Origin: Deltaproteobacteria bacterium
Lineage (GTDB): Bacteria > Desulfobacterota > Desulfomonilia > UBA1062
Assembly (NCBI GenBank): GCA_018433085.1
Contig: JAHDRW010000019.1
Location: forward strand, 186,001 to 250,000
DNA length: 64,000 nucleotides
Direction: 5' to 3'
The position numbers were made by a program, and so were the translations under genes. The notes under the pieces were generated by a model. It saw nothing but the letters and a program-made list of their open reading frames with translations. It did no database searches and had not been told where the DNA came from. Positions 1 through 8,981 of the stretch are shown in pieces; position 1 is the first letter of the stretch; the number at the start of each line of letters is the position of its first letter.

Positions 1-1
1 C

Positions 2-1711
2 GTGCTGGAGGTAAACGGCTTCGGCACGGTTACCAACGGGGAGGTGACCAAGGTCGTCAGGGCTGCCGACGCCATTACCAGGAGCCTGGACACGGTGACG
101 GATTCGCCGAAGAAGCGTGAGGATATCCTGATAACGCAGATCATCCAGCTCAAGCACGTGGACGCCAATGACATGAAGGCGCTCTTCACCCCGCTCATGA
201 CCCGTTGCAGCTCGCAGCTGCTGGCCTATCCCCAGAGCAACGTGCTCATCATCACGGACACGCGCTCCAATATCAAAAAGATCACCGAGATCCTCGAGAT
301 CATCGACAAGACAGGGTTCGGGGAAGAGTTCCGGATCTTCCCACTCACGTATGCCTCTGCGGCCGACCTGAGCGCGAAGCTGCGGGACATTCTCACCGAG
401 GACCGTGCCGACCGGGTGCAGCGCATCAGGAGCGCCAGGAACCAGGCAGCCGTATCGCAACGGGGCGCTGCGAGGATCATCCCATACGAAAGGACCAACT
501 CGCTCATCGTGCTGGCGTCTGCTGTGGACATGGCGGAGATCGCGATACTGATCAAGGAGCTCGATATCCCCACACCCACGGGGAAGGAAGACATCCACGT
601 TTATTACCTGCAGTACGGCAATGCCGAGGACATGGCCAAGGTTCTGACCGATATGCCCGCGCCGGAGAAGACCGCGGCCGCGCCTGCGGAAGGGGCGTCC
701 GGCACCAGGGGGGGATACGGTTCGTCGCAGGACAAGGATTTCAAGATCTCCTACGACACGGAGACCAACTCCCTGATCATCTACGCAGACCCTGACGCCT
801 ACCAGAGCATCCTGGAGACGATCAAGTATCTCGATATCCCGCGCAAACAGGTCTATGTGAAGGCCATGATCATGGAGGTCAACACCAACCATGACTTCAA
901 GGTGGGTGTGGAGTGGTCGGCGTTCGAAGACTTCACCTATGACGGCGGCGAGCGCACCGGAGGCGTATTTGGCAGGACCGGGAGCAACTTCGTCACCAAC
1001 CTGGGCGATCTTCCCACGGGCGCACTGTTCGGCGTGGTGGGGGATGCCATCACGATCAACCGGGGAGGCACCGAGGTCACCTTTCCGAACATGTCGTCGT
1101 TCATCAACGCCATGGCCCAGGACACGGACGTCAACATCCTCTCGACCCCCCAGATCATCACCCTGGACAACAAGGAGGCCGAGATCACGGTGGGCGCCAA
1201 CGTGCCTTATGTCACCCGGGAGGACACGGACACCACGAACATCGACCGGACCATCCGGACGTATGACTACCGCGACGTCGGCGTGATGCTCAGGTTTACC
1301 CCCCAGATCAACCAGAAGGGATGGGTTCGGCTCGAGTTGTTTCAGGAAAACACCAGCCTGGTGGCGGGGCAGGGAGCGGACGAGTTCGCACCGACCACAC
1401 TGAAGCGCTCGGCCAAGACCACGGTGACGGTCAAGGACGGGGCCACTATGGTCATCGGCGGACTCATCGGCGACTCCGTGACCTTCGGTGAAACCCGGGT
1501 TCCGCTGCTGGGCAGAATCCCCATCCTGGGCCATCTCTTCAAATCAAGGTCAAAGAAATACGAGAAGACCAACCTCTACATCTTCCTCACCCCCCGGATC
1601 ATCGACAACGAGCAGAAGGCCGAGGGGCTCTACAGGGAAAAGTACGGGGAGATAAACAGGGCGAAAGAAGCCGGAGAAAAGGGCAAGAAGAATGAAAATC
1701 CAGAGCCTTGA
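2..1711 (+). CDS. gspD: Type II secretion system secretin GspD, 5'-truncated by window edge
   Basis: Outer-membrane secretin that forms the multimeric exit channel of the type II secretion system. The visible 569 residues begin in the end of the N0 domain (LEVNGFGTV...), so the signal peptide and most of N0 lie outside the window. Then come repeated N1/N2/N3 ring-building modules (about residues 40-280, with LKHVDANDMKALF, FPLTYASAADLSAKL and YYLQYGNAEDMAKVL as the repeated motif) and the secretin beta-barrel domain (about 285-535), including the family signature VPLLGRIPILGHLF near residues 500-513. A charged tail (GEKGKKNENPEP) follows. The stop codon lies 20 bases inside gspE, so the two are translationally coupled. 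The GTG at 2 is only the first in-frame start-like codon in the window, not a real start. It could belong to a related secretin system, but the gspE neighbour supports type II secretion. Confidence 0.93.
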   Translation: MLEVNGFGTVTNGEVTKVVRAADAITRSLDTVTDSPKKREDILITQIIQLKHVDANDMKALFTPLMTRCSSQLLAYPQSNVLIITDTRSNIKKITEILEIIDKTGFGEEFRIFPLTYASAADLSAKLRDILTEDRADRVQRIRSARNQAAVSQRGAARIIPYERTNSLIVLASAVDMAEIAILIKELDIPTPTGKEDIHVYYLQYGNAEDMAKVLTDMPAPEKTAAAPAEGASGTRGGYGSSQDKDFKISYDTETNSLIIYADPDAYQSILETIKYLDIPRKQVYVKAMIMEVNTNHDFKVGVEWSAFEDFTYDGGERTGGVFGRTGSNFVTNLGDLPTGALFGVVGDAITINRGGTEVTFPNMSSFINAMAQDTDVNILSTPQIITLDNKEAEITVGANVPYVTREDTDTTNIDRTIRTYDYRDVGVMLRFTPQINQKGWVRLELFQENTSLVAGQGADEFAPTTLKRSAKTTVTVKDGATMVIGGLIGDSVTFGETRVPLLGRIPILGHLFKSRSKKYEKTNLYIFLTPRIIDNEQKAEGLYREKYGEINRAKEAGEKGKKNENPEP

Positions 1712-3389
1712 GCAGGTTCTCGTCGAGATGCAGCTCGTCGATGACTCCGGTCTGGACAAGGCCAAGAGCGTGCAGAGGGAAAAGGCGCTGCCGCTCCACG
1801 ACGCCCTGATTTCTGCCGGGGTCCTGAGCGACCACGACCTCCTGCAGGCGCTCGCCCGGCTCTGGAACATCCCGCTCATCAACAAGATCGAAGAGATCGA
1901 GGTGGACCCTTCTATCGTGGATGTGCTTCCCATCACCTTCCTGCGGAAGTACACCATGGTGCCGATCAAGCTCCATGCGGACATGATGGAGGTGGCCGTG
2001 AACGATCCGACCGACCAGGAGCCCCTGTTCGACATCGCCAAGATCCTCAACATCCGGGAAATTACCCGGGTGCTCGCGCCCAAGCAGGAGATTCTCCAGG
2101 CCATCAACCGCCTCGTGGAAATGAAGGAGGAGAACGCCGAGGACATCATGGAGGATATCGAGGACGAGGACGACGAGATCCTCAAGGACCTCGAGAGCAT
2201 CCAGGACATCACCGTGATGGAGACCGAGGCGCCCATCATCCGGATGGTCAACCGGGTCATGGTCCAGGCCTTCCGCGAGCGGGCCTCCGACATCCACGTG
2301 GAGCCCTATCAGACGGATGTCAAGGTACGCTACCGCATCGACGGCATCCTCCACGACGTGCTCACCCTGCCCAAGCGGGTGCACTCGGCCGTGGTCTCCC
2401 GCATCAAGGTCATGGCCTCGCTGAACATCGCCGAAAAGAGGCTGCCACAGGACGGCAGGATCGGCATCAAGCTGGGCGACCACTCGGTCGACTTGCGGAT
2501 TTCGACCGTTCCCACCGTCAACGGCGAGCGGGTTGTCATGCGAATCCTCGACAAGTCGAGCGTTCTCTACGGTCTGGAGGAGCTCGGGTTCTATCCGGAC
2601 GACCTGGAGAGGCTCGAACGGCTCATCAAGCAGGAGCACGGCATCATCCTGGTCACCGGGCCGACCGGTTCCGGAAAGACCACGAGTCTCTACTCCATGC
2701 TGAGCCGGATCAACTCGCCGGACAAGAACATCCTCACCATCGAGGACCCGATAGAATACCAGCTCAAGGGTATAGGCCAGATCCCGGTGAACGCCAAGGT
2801 GGGCCTCACCTTTGCCTCGGGCCTGCGTTCCATCGTGCGGCAGGACCCGGACGTGATCCTCGTGGGAGAGATCCGGGACCTGGAGACCGCGGAGATCGCC
2901 ATCCAGGCGGCCCTGACCGGCCATCTCGTATTCTCCACCCTGCACACCAACGACTCGGCCAGCGCGGTGACCAGGCTCATCGACATGGGCATCGAGCCTT
3001 TCCTCGTGACCTCGTCCGTCAACGCCATTCTCGCCCAGAGGCTCGTCCGCAAGATCTGCCCGGTGTGCAAGCAGGAGTACTTCCCCGAAGACGAGAGCCT
3101 GTTGGAGATCGGTCTCTCCAAGGAGATGCTCGACAAAGAGGGCTATCTCCACCGCGGTGCGGGCTGCAGCGAGTGTATCGGAACGGGATACAAGGGCAGG
3201 ACCGGTATCTACGAGATCCTGTTCATGAGCGACGCCATCAGAAGCATTGTGCTCAAGTCATCGGACTCCAACGTCATCAAGCAGGTGGCCGTGAGCGAGG
3301 GGCTCCACACCCTGAGGCAGGACGGGGCGCGGAAGGTCGAAGACGGCATGACCACGATCGAGGAAGTGCTCAGGGTGACGCAGCAGTAA
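1692..3389 (+). CDS. gspE: Type II secretion ATPase GspE
   Basis: Cytoplasmic hexameric ATPase that powers pseudopilus assembly in type II secretion. The 565 residues match the usual length of GspE/PilB. The N-terminal MshEN/T2SSE-N domain (about 1-150) is followed by the motor domain: Walker A GPTGSGKTT at residues 323-331, the Asp-box/Walker B stretch DPDVILVGEIRD, the His-box (HLVFSTLHTND), and a tetracysteine zinc module with CPVC at 456-459 and CSEC at 492-495, which is typical of GspE and PilB. The start ATG overlaps the end of gspD by 20 bases, and the stop TAA shares one base with the radA start (TAATG). PilB of type IV pili is the main alternative; the adjacent secretin argues for GspE, but inner-membrane components (GspC, F, L) are not in the window. 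Confidence 0.93.
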   Translation: MKIQSLEQVLVEMQLVDDSGLDKAKSVQREKALPLHDALISAGVLSDHDLLQALARLWNIPLINKIEEIEVDPSIVDVLPITFLRKYTMVPIKLHADMMEVAVNDPTDQEPLFDIAKILNIREITRVLAPKQEILQAINRLVEMKEENAEDIMEDIEDEDDEILKDLESIQDITVMETEAPIIRMVNRVMVQAFRERASDIHVEPYQTDVKVRYRIDGILHDVLTLPKRVHSAVVSRIKVMASLNIAEKRLPQDGRIGIKLGDHSVDLRISTVPTVNGERVVMRILDKSSVLYGLEELGFYPDDLERLERLIKQEHGIILVTGPTGSGKTTSLYSMLSRINSPDKNILTIEDPIEYQLKGIGQIPVNAKVGLTFASGLRSIVRQDPDVILVGEIRDLETAEIAIQAALTGHLVFSTLHTNDSASAVTRLIDMGIEPFLVTSSVNAILAQRLVRKICPVCKQEYFPEDESLLEIGLSKEMLDKEGYLHRGAGCSECIGTGYKGRTGIYEILFMSDAIRSIVLKSSDSNVIKQVAVSEGLHTLRQDGARKVEDGMTTIEEVLRVTQQ

Positions 3390-4747
3390 TGGCCAGACAG
3401 AGACGCATTTACCGCTGCTCTTCCTGCGGACAGGTGTATTCCCAGTGGATGGGGAAGTGCAGCCAGTGCAACGAGTGGAACACCCTGGTCGAAGACATCG
3501 TTCAGGAGACCAGGGGCGTTCGGGCGGGCAAGACCGGAAACAACGAGCCCATCCCCCTGGGTGCGGTCGCCTCGTCTCCCTTCATGCGGAAGAAATGCGG
3601 CATGCCCGAGCTCGATCGCGTGCTGGGCGGCGGGATTGTGGAAGGGTCCCTGGTGCTGATCGGGGGAGATCCGGGAATAGGAAAGTCCACCATCATGCTT
3701 CAGATGGCAAACAGCCTCGCCGTCTCGGGGATGCGCATCCTCTACGTGAGCGGAGAGGAGTCCGCGATTCAGCTCAAGCTCCGAAGCGATCGGCTGGGCA
3801 TCGTCTCGGACGACATTCTTGTCTACCCCGAGGTGGTGCTCGAGGAGATCAAACAGCAAATCGCGGCGCTGAGGCCGGATATCGTGATCATCGACTCCAT
3901 ACAATCGGTGTTCTCCTCGCAGATAGACGCCCCGCCGGGCAGCGTGTCGCAGATACGCGAGGGCGCGGGCATGTTTATGGAGATCGCCAAGGGAATGAAC
4001 ACCGTGGTCTTTGTAGTGGGACACGTCACCAAGGAGGGCTGGATCGCGGGGCCCAAGATGCTCGAGCACATGGTGGACACGGTGCTGTATTTCGAGGGAG
4101 ACGCCTCAGGGGTCTACCGGATCTTGAGGGCCGTGAAAAACCGGTTCGGCACCTCCGGCGAGATCGGCGTGTTCGAGATGAAATCGTCCGGCCTCATCGA
4201 GGTGAGCGACCCGTCGTCGATCTTTATCAACGGCTTAGGCGGTGATGTGCCGGGCAGCGCGGTCATGGCCACGGTGGAGGGGAGCAGGGCATTCGTTGTG
4301 GAGGTGCAGTCGCTGGTGAGCAGGACGACCTACAGCATGCCCAAGCGCATCTCCATCGGCTCCGATCAGTCGCGCCTGTCGGTCCTGCTGGCGGTCCTGG
4401 AAAAGCGGGCGGGCGTGGTACTCTCCCACTCGGACGTGGTTGTCAACATAGCCGGCGGCATGCGCGTGGCCGAGCCAGCGGTGGACCTGGCGGTCGTCAT
4501 GGCCATCGCGTCGAGTGCGCTGGACAAACCCCTGCTCAAGGGAACGGTCTGCGTTGGCGAGATCGGCCTGGGCGGGGAGCTCAGACCGGTGAACCACATG
4601 GAGTTCCGGCTCCGCGAGGCCCTCAGAACCGGGTTCACCCGCGCACTCATCCCTGCTTCCAACAGCGGGTGTCTGAGCTCCATGAACGGGATGGAACTTG
4701 TCCCCGTCGCGAACGTCGGAGATGCGCTGCGCACCTTTTCTCGATAA
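3389..4747 (+). CDS. radA: DNA repair protein RadA
   Basis: RecA-related ATPase that helps branch migration and processing of recombination intermediates in the cytoplasm. The 452-residue protein has the standard order: N-terminal C4 zinc finger (C10, C13, C24, C27), RecA-like core with Walker A GGDPGIGKST at about 92-101, the diagnostic RadA motif KNRFG at about 249-253, and a C-terminal Lon-protease-like domain (from about residue 290, with VVNIAGGMRVAEPAVDLAVV). The ATG at 3389 is chosen because it overlaps the gspE stop and opens directly with the zinc finger; in-frame upstream codons would run through gspE. Linkage with secretion genes is probably translational convenience rather than function. 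Confidence 0.96.
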   Translation: MARQRRIYRCSSCGQVYSQWMGKCSQCNEWNTLVEDIVQETRGVRAGKTGNNEPIPLGAVASSPFMRKKCGMPELDRVLGGGIVEGSLVLIGGDPGIGKSTIMLQMANSLAVSGMRILYVSGEESAIQLKLRSDRLGIVSDDILVYPEVVLEEIKQQIAALRPDIVIIDSIQSVFSSQIDAPPGSVSQIREGAGMFMEIAKGMNTVVFVVGHVTKEGWIAGPKMLEHMVDTVLYFEGDASGVYRILRAVKNRFGTSGEIGVFEMKSSGLIEVSDPSSIFINGLGGDVPGSAVMATVEGSRAFVVEVQSLVSRTTYSMPKRISIGSDQSRLSVLLAVLEKRAGVVLSHSDVVVNIAGGMRVAEPAVDLAVVMAIASSALDKPLLKGTVCVGEIGLGGELRPVNHMEFRLREALRTGFTRALIPASNSGCLSSMNGMELVPVANVGDALRTFSR

Positions 4748-4865
4748 CGATTCCCCTCTGGATTTGGCCGTCTCATTAATGAAGAATTTTCGCGTATTGA
4801 GCGGGTCTGTGCCCTTGCTTCCCCGTTCCAGCGTGTTATCTATATATTAAAGACAAAAGGGGGAA

Positions 4866-5231
4866 ATGACGATAGCCTGGAGTATGAGAAAATATAATGT
4901 TTATACCTTCCTACCCGGCATCGGACGATACGAGATCATCAAGGAGAACACGCACCAGTCCGGTGTGTCCCATGAGGATTACTGGAACGAATGCTTCACC
5001 TGGCAGGACCTGAAAAAGGTCGTACCCTACTTCCGTTCCCAGGGGTGGAAGGTATCGGTCGAGCCTCTCTCGGAGGATGAGGCCTTCGATAAAATACATA
5101 TATTTTCATTTACTTATGGGATAAACCATGATTTCAGGATCCTGAACATATCGGGAATGCGGGTGATCATGGCGCGGGACTTCGGCATCCACAGATCCAT
5201 AAAAGAATCATATAATCCAATAGGCTATTGA
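4866..5231 (+). CDS. Hypothetical protein, 121 residues
   Basis: I do not recognise this protein. It is soluble-looking, rich in aromatic residues, with no signal peptide or membrane segment; it contains two basic/acidic amphipathic stretches (WQDLKKVVPYFRSQGWKVSVEPL is helix then strand) and ends in SYNPIGY. A purine-rich AAAAGGGGGAA lies directly before the ATG at 4866, rather close for a Shine-Dalgarno site. The second in-frame ATG (4884, MRKYNVYTF) is an alternative start giving 115 residues. It stands alone between radA and the IHF gene, in a stretch more AT-rich than its neighbours. Confidence 0.6.
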   Translation: MTIAWSMRKYNVYTFLPGIGRYEIIKENTHQSGVSHEDYWNECFTWQDLKKVVPYFRSQGWKVSVEPLSEDEAFDKIHIFSFTYGINHDFRILNISGMRVIMARDFGIHRSIKESYNPIGY

Positions 5232-5301
5232 CTTCTTCCTGTTAAGCGATTAATAAATTTATATAGTTATACGAATTCCAGGCACATGAAAGGAGGAAAG
5301 T

Positions 5302-5601
5302 ATGGCCACGTTAACCAAGAGCGGAATTATTGATGAGATCGTTCTCAACACAGGACTTTCCCGGAAAGAAGCCAGTGACGGTGTCGAGACCTTCATCGAG
5401 ATCATAAAAGAAACCCTGGAAAAGAAGGAGCCCGTGAGCATCTCCGGTTTCGGCAAGTGGAAAGTCAGAGAAAAGACCGCACGACGGGGGCGCAACCCCA
5501 AGACAGCGGAGGAGATCGTGATTTCTCCCAGGACCGTTGTCACCTTTTCCCTTTCGAATGTGCTGAGGTCGAAGCTCTCAGACGAGGAAGAGGAGCAGTA
5601 A
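5302..5601 (+). CDS. ihfA: HU/IHF-family DNA-bending protein, IHF alpha-like
   Basis: Small basic nucleoid protein that binds and sharply bends DNA as a dimer, affecting recombination, replication and transcription. The 99 residues cover the full family fold: two N-terminal helices (LTKSGIIDEIVLNTGLSRKEA), the signature GFGKWKVREKTARRGRNPKT containing the DNA-intercalating RNP turn, and the C-terminal helix. The GRNPKTAEEI and RTVVTFSLSNVLRSKL sequences are closer to IHF-alpha than to HU. A strong ribosome-binding site (AAAGGAGGAAAGT) precedes the ATG. The gene is monocistronic, with an AT-rich upstream region (5235-5275) suited to a promoter. No pheT or second IHF subunit gene is nearby; alpha versus beta assignment is a judgement. 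Confidence 0.88.
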   Translation: MATLTKSGIIDEIVLNTGLSRKEASDGVETFIEIIKETLEKKEPVSISGFGKWKVREKTARRGRNPKTAEEIVISPRTVVTFSLSNVLRSKLSDEEEEQ

Positions 5602-6086
5602 TCAAGCATCATATCCCCCCGGAAGTCTGAAGAAAACCGCAGATTGCCGCACACCATTCGGACTGAGTCAATTCATTTTTTTGCAATCCCAATGGGGCAG
5701 CCGTGGGTTTTTTTTCAAGGACATAGCGTGAGAAAACAGCATTACGTGATGAGATGCGCTCATTTCTCCCTCTCGCCGATGGCAACGCCCGGACTGTTCC
5801 CTCTTTTCCATCGCCGGGGAAGCCATGGTATAAGACGATCACCCTGTCCTTAAAGAATGAAGGGTGAACATCCCGTCACGGGACATCATGGACACCGATA
5901 GGAACGGGCCAAAGGGGAAACCGGGTCGGTAAGGCAAGGAGAAAGGAATGCTGGGAATAGAACTCCGGAGAACACCGGCTTCCCACGGAAGGGCGGCGGC
6001 ATTCTCCGGAATCATTGAAAAGATGACACAGTGTTTAAGACAGCCGAGAATACTGGCGAGGTCTCCAGAAATTCCTGTCTCGCACC
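5602..6086. other. Non-coding stretch of 485 bases
   Basis: No convincing gene: the short open frames here have odd composition and no ribosome-binding sites. Two structures are visible: a 13-base perfect palindrome TCCCGTCACGGGA at 5871-5883, and a long imperfect hairpin at 5963-6010, listed separately. The latter lies 77 bases beyond the stop codon of the minus-strand ferredoxin. Confidence 0.55.
5963..6010. repeat. Long imperfect hairpin
   Basis: Outer arms TCCGGAGAA and TTCTCCGGA (6002-6010) are perfect reverse complements, and inside them CTTCC / GGAAG forms a second stem around a CAC loop. Neither strand has a following run of T, so this is not a standard intrinsic terminator. It may be an RNA structure, a dispersed palindromic repeat or a rho-independent stop of unusual type at the end of the ferredoxin transcript. 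Confidence 0.5.
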
Positions 6087-6260
6087 TTATTCACCGGGTT
6101 CTATGGCATCCGTCGGGCAAGCATCGGCACATGCCCCACAATCCGTGCAGAGCTCAGGGTCGATGGAATACTTGTCATCACCCTCACTAATGGCTTCCAC
6201 AGGGCACTCGTCGATGCACGATCCACAGCAAATACATTCATCAGTAATGATATATGCCAT
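6087..6260 (-). CDS. 2[4Fe-4S] ferredoxin, 57 residues
   Basis: Low-potential electron carrier of the clostridial/bacterial type, working in the cytoplasm. The translation begins MAYIITDECICCGSC and carries two complete CxxCxxCxxxCP cluster motifs: C9-C12-C15-C19P and C38-C41-C44-C48P. The length (57) and near twofold repeat match the minimal dicluster ferredoxins. An AAAGGAGAGCAAC ribosome-binding site lies before the ATG. It is monocistronic, transcribed away from the YkgJ-type gene. Abundant small ferredoxins of this kind are typical of anaerobes (pyruvate:ferredoxin oxidoreductase, hydrogenases), but no partner enzyme is adjacent. Confidence 0.95.
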   Translation of the reverse strand: MAYIITDECICCGSCIDECPVEAISEGDDKYSIDPELCTDCGACADACPTDAIEPGE

Positions 6261-6306
6261 TGTTGCTCTCCTTTCTTGCTATTCTGAAAGGGTGGTATAA
6301 AAAATA

Positions 6307-6318
6307 GCCATAAATGGC
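6307..6318. promoter_or_regulatory. Palindrome in the ferredoxin promoter region
   Basis: GCCATAAATGGC is a 5-2-5 palindrome 47 bases upstream of the ferredoxin start. Read on the minus strand it lies between a TTGCCA-like -35 and a TATACC-like -10 with a short 15-base spacer, so it could be an operator. Nearby A/T tracts (6320-6340) add to a promoter-like composition. The assignment is tentative. Confidence 0.3.
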
Positions 6319-6550
6319 AAGTCTTTTTTTGTTTTTTTTCAATCGGTGTGATATCGTTTTCATCATCCGCGCAGAGCCCTTTAAGAACCGCCTCATCATG
6401 GCTTTCTGCCGAGGCTGGTAGGGGGATGCCCGGACATTGATCCCCACAAGCTGCTTTTTCTTAATGGTCTGTTTGCCGGACTTCATGCATGAGAGGGCGG
6501 CTTTTTGTAAAAGAAACAGCGGCGAGATCGCCGGTAAACATGGAGACAAG

Positions 6551-7015
6551 ATGGATTCATTTCTGGAAAGTATGAAATCACGTCCGTATTTTTTCGATCA
6601 AGGCCTCAGGTTCGAGTGCCAGCGGTGCGGAGCATGCTGCACGGGTGAGCCCGGAGTAGTCTATGTGAACGACCGGGAGATCACAGAGATCTCCGACTTC
6701 ATGGAGATCCCCCGCCAGGTGTTCGAGGAGAGATGCCTGTATCGCCTGAAAACGAGTTATGCCATCAGAGAAGCCGATGACGGCAGGTGCATATTCTTCG
6801 AAAACGGCTGCGCCATCTATCCTGTCCGGCCCCTGCAGTGCCGGACGTTTCCGTTCTGGTTCCAGAACATGCGTTCCCTCTATGCGTGGAAGGGAGTAGC
6901 CGCGGCCTGTCCCGGGATCGGCAAAGGCCCCCTGTATTCGAAAGAGGCCATCCTGGAATGCATCGGAGCTAGTTATCCCATCTACGAGATTCTCGTCAAA
7001 GAGGTGCTCGGGTGA
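6551..7015 (+). CDS. YkgJ-family cysteine-cluster protein
   Basis: A protein of the zinc- or iron-chelating CxxCxxCC family (YkgJ/UPF0153); the biochemical role of the family is not settled. The 154-residue product has the defining cluster C23-Q-R-C26-G-A-C29-C30, followed by further conserved cysteines in FENGCAIYPVRPLQCRTFPF and in AAACPGI, arranged as in other family members. The ATG at 6551 is chosen over in-frame codons from 6437 because GGAGACAAG precedes it and family homology begins here. It lies just ahead of a small gene of unknown function. Confidence 0.85.
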   Translation: MDSFLESMKSRPYFFDQGLRFECQRCGACCTGEPGVVYVNDREITEISDFMEIPRQVFEERCLYRLKTSYAIREADDGRCIFFENGCAIYPVRPLQCRTFPFWFQNMRSLYAWKGVAAACPGIGKGPLYSKEAILECIGASYPIYEILVKEVLG

Positions 7016-7121
7016 AGGTGCACCCGCGGACCGGGACATTCTGTCGATCCGGCGGGTACCGGTGAAGGGCAGAGGAAAGAACGGTCCGGCCTCATACGCC
7101 CCCGGACCCGGAGGGCAGGCC

Positions 7122-7349
7122 ATGAACGGGAGAGACGGGACCTCACCCGACTTTGACAGCCGCACGGAGGGGCAGGAGCGGTTCCGGGAAGAGCGCTGCG
7201 TTAAATGGGCACTCTGGCGGCAGGACGACAACGGGCTGAAGTTTCTCCTATGTATCCGGAAGACCAGGCAGGAGGCCGAGGAAGAACAAAAGGCCTTTGA
7301 AAGGCACCACCACAAACAGCTCTATTTCGTGGAGCCATTCGTGAGGTGA
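7122..7349 (+). CDS. Hypothetical protein, 75 residues
   Basis: Not recognised. A small, charged protein; after a Gly/Asp/Ser-rich lead it has a compact section (ERCVKWALWRQDDNGLKFLL) that looks like two beta strands, then a Glu/Lys/His-rich helix (EAEEEQKAFERHHHKQ) and a final strand (LYFVEPF). ATG 7122 has GGAGGG six bases upstream, better than an in-frame ATG at 7062. No membrane segment. It is probably cotranscribed with the YkgJ-type gene 106 bases upstream. Confidence 0.55.
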   Translation: MNGRDGTSPDFDSRTEGQERFREERCVKWALWRQDDNGLKFLLCIRKTRQEAEEEQKAFERHHHKQLYFVEPFVR

Positions 7350-7613
7350 TGCACCCGGGAGAGCCGGGCGCGGTCTTTTAATATCGAGCACGGCCCGTTG
7401 CGCGTTGTCCCCGGGCCTGTTTTGACTGGGCGATCACCTTTTCCGTTCAAGCGTCACGGGAGCGGGAGAAGAGGCGGCCGGTTCTGGGGCATCCCCCGGC
7501 GTCAGAGGGCCTTTTGCAATGACGATTCTGATCCCTTTGCCCATCCTTGGGAATAAATCTCCGCGCCATTATTATTGATGATAGTATCTCTACCCAGTGC
7601 TCAAGGGGGTGCC

Positions 7614-8981
7614 ATGGACCTCAAGCCGTTATTTGAACCGAAATCGCTGGCCGTTGTCGGGGTGTCGCTGCATAATGACCTCCATCCTTCCAATATCATA
7701 TTCTACAAGAACCTATACCGGTACCCGGTTGAAGCCTACCCGGTCAACCCAAAGGCCGGGGTGCTCAAAGGGGTTGCCGCATATTCAAGCGTGCGGGATC
7801 TCCCGGAGGTGGTGGACCTCGCCATCATCTCGGCCCGGGCGGATGTTGTCCCGAAGATCCTCGAAGACTGTATCGCTGCCGGCGTGAAGGCCGGGGCCAT
7901 CATATCGGGAGGTTTTGCGGAAGTGGGAAACACCGATCTGCAGAAGCAGATCGTTTCCATATCCAGGGATGCGGATTTTCCCTTTATCGGGCCGAACTGC
8001 CTGGGAATATATTCGCCGTTGCACTACGACAGTTTCTTCTTCGCGCCGGAGCGCATGAGTGTGCCCCAACAGGGAAATGTGGCGATCATCAGCCAGAGCG
8101 GAGGTCTGCTGGTAGACCAGATGATCGGGTTTTCCGTCGAGGGGGTGGGACTGTCCCTGGCCGTCAGCATCGGGAACAAGGCGGTAATCGGCGAGACCGA
8201 CCTGCTGGATTATCTCGAGCAGGACGAAAAGACCCGGGTGATCTGCCTGTACATCGAGGGGTTCGGCAAGGATGAGGGGCGCGAGTTCCTGTTCAAGGCA
8301 AAAGAGTGCAAAAAGCCCATTGTCCTGCTCAAGGCGGGCAAGAGCCCGGGAGGAAGAAAGGCCGTCTCCAGCCATACCGCATCGCTAGCGGGTGACTACA
8401 CGGTTCTCTCCAAGGTCCTCTCGCAAAACGGCGTCGTGGAGGCAAGGAATCCCTCAGAGCTCATGCACTTCTGTGAATCCCTGAGCGCGTACCAGACACC
8501 CATACAGGGCAACGTGAGTATCATCACGCTCAGCGGTGGTCACGGCGCGCTGGCCACCGACCTCTGCTTCGAGCACGGACTCACGGTGCCCGCGTTCTCC
8601 CGGCCAGAGCAGGAAATGATCCGAAAGCGCCTGAAGCCTGCAATAGCCTCCATCGCCACCTGCACCAACCCGGTGGATCTCACCGGTACCTCCACGGATG
8701 ACGATTATGTCGAGGCATCGCGGGTGATCGGAACATACGATCAGATCGAATGTCTCATAATGCTCCTCCTGCCGTACGCTCCCGGCCTTTCCTCTGATCT
8801 TGGCGCCAGGCTGAGCATTGTCAGCAAACAGGCAGGCAAGCCAATGATCGCATATCTCCCGAGGCATGAAAAATACCGGATGCTCATCGAGGGCTTCGAG
8901 ATCAATGGTGTCCCGGTGGCGCATACCATCGAGGGCGCCGTCCAGATGGCACTGGCCATGGCAAAGTACCGCAGATTCTGA
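7614..8981 (+). CDS. NDP-forming acyl-CoA synthetase, alpha subunit (CoA-binding protein)
   Basis: Member of the ADP-forming acetyl/acyl-CoA synthetase family, which makes ATP from acyl-CoA and is common in anaerobes that degrade organic acids or aromatics. The 455 residues contain the CoA-binding Rossmann domain (LAVVGVSLHND near residue 12, ISGGFAEVG, IGPNCLGIYSP), the succinyl-CoA-ligase-like domain (NVAIISQSGGL), and the phosphohistidine loop SSHTASLAGDY with His254. The ATP-grasp beta domain is absent, and no beta-subunit gene is adjacent; it would have to be encoded elsewhere. ATG 7614 is preceded by AAGGGGGTGCC. Protein acetyltransferases (Pat) share this fold but add a GNAT domain, not seen here. 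Confidence 0.85.
   Translation: MDLKPLFEPKSLAVVGVSLHNDLHPSNIIFYKNLYRYPVEAYPVNPKAGVLKGVAAYSSVRDLPEVVDLAIISARADVVPKILEDCIAAGVKAGAIISGGFAEVGNTDLQKQIVSISRDADFPFIGPNCLGIYSPLHYDSFFFAPERMSVPQQGNVAIISQSGGLLVDQMIGFSVEGVGLSLAVSIGNKAVIGETDLLDYLEQDEKTRVICLYIEGFGKDEGREFLFKAKECKKPIVLLKAGKSPGGRKAVSSHTASLAGDYTVLSKVLSQNGVVEARNPSELMHFCESLSAYQTPIQGNVSIITLSGGHGALATDLCFEHGLTVPAFSRPEQEMIRKRLKPAIASIATCTNPVDLTGTSTDDDYVEASRVIGTYDQIECLIMLLLPYAPGLSSDLGARLSIVSKQAGKPMIAYLPRHEKYRMLIEGFEINGVPVAHTIEGAVQMALAMAKYRRF

Noticed and set aside
1599-3152. Open frame of 517 codons on the minus strand opposite gspE
   Set aside because: It is the antisense of a strongly conserved gene in GC-rich DNA; its product is His/Leu/Gly/Asp-rich without any domain and has no ribosome-binding site.
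5609-5842. 77-codon minus-strand frame after the IHF gene
   Set aside because: No start signal, no recognisable motif; probably a chance frame in non-coding DNA.
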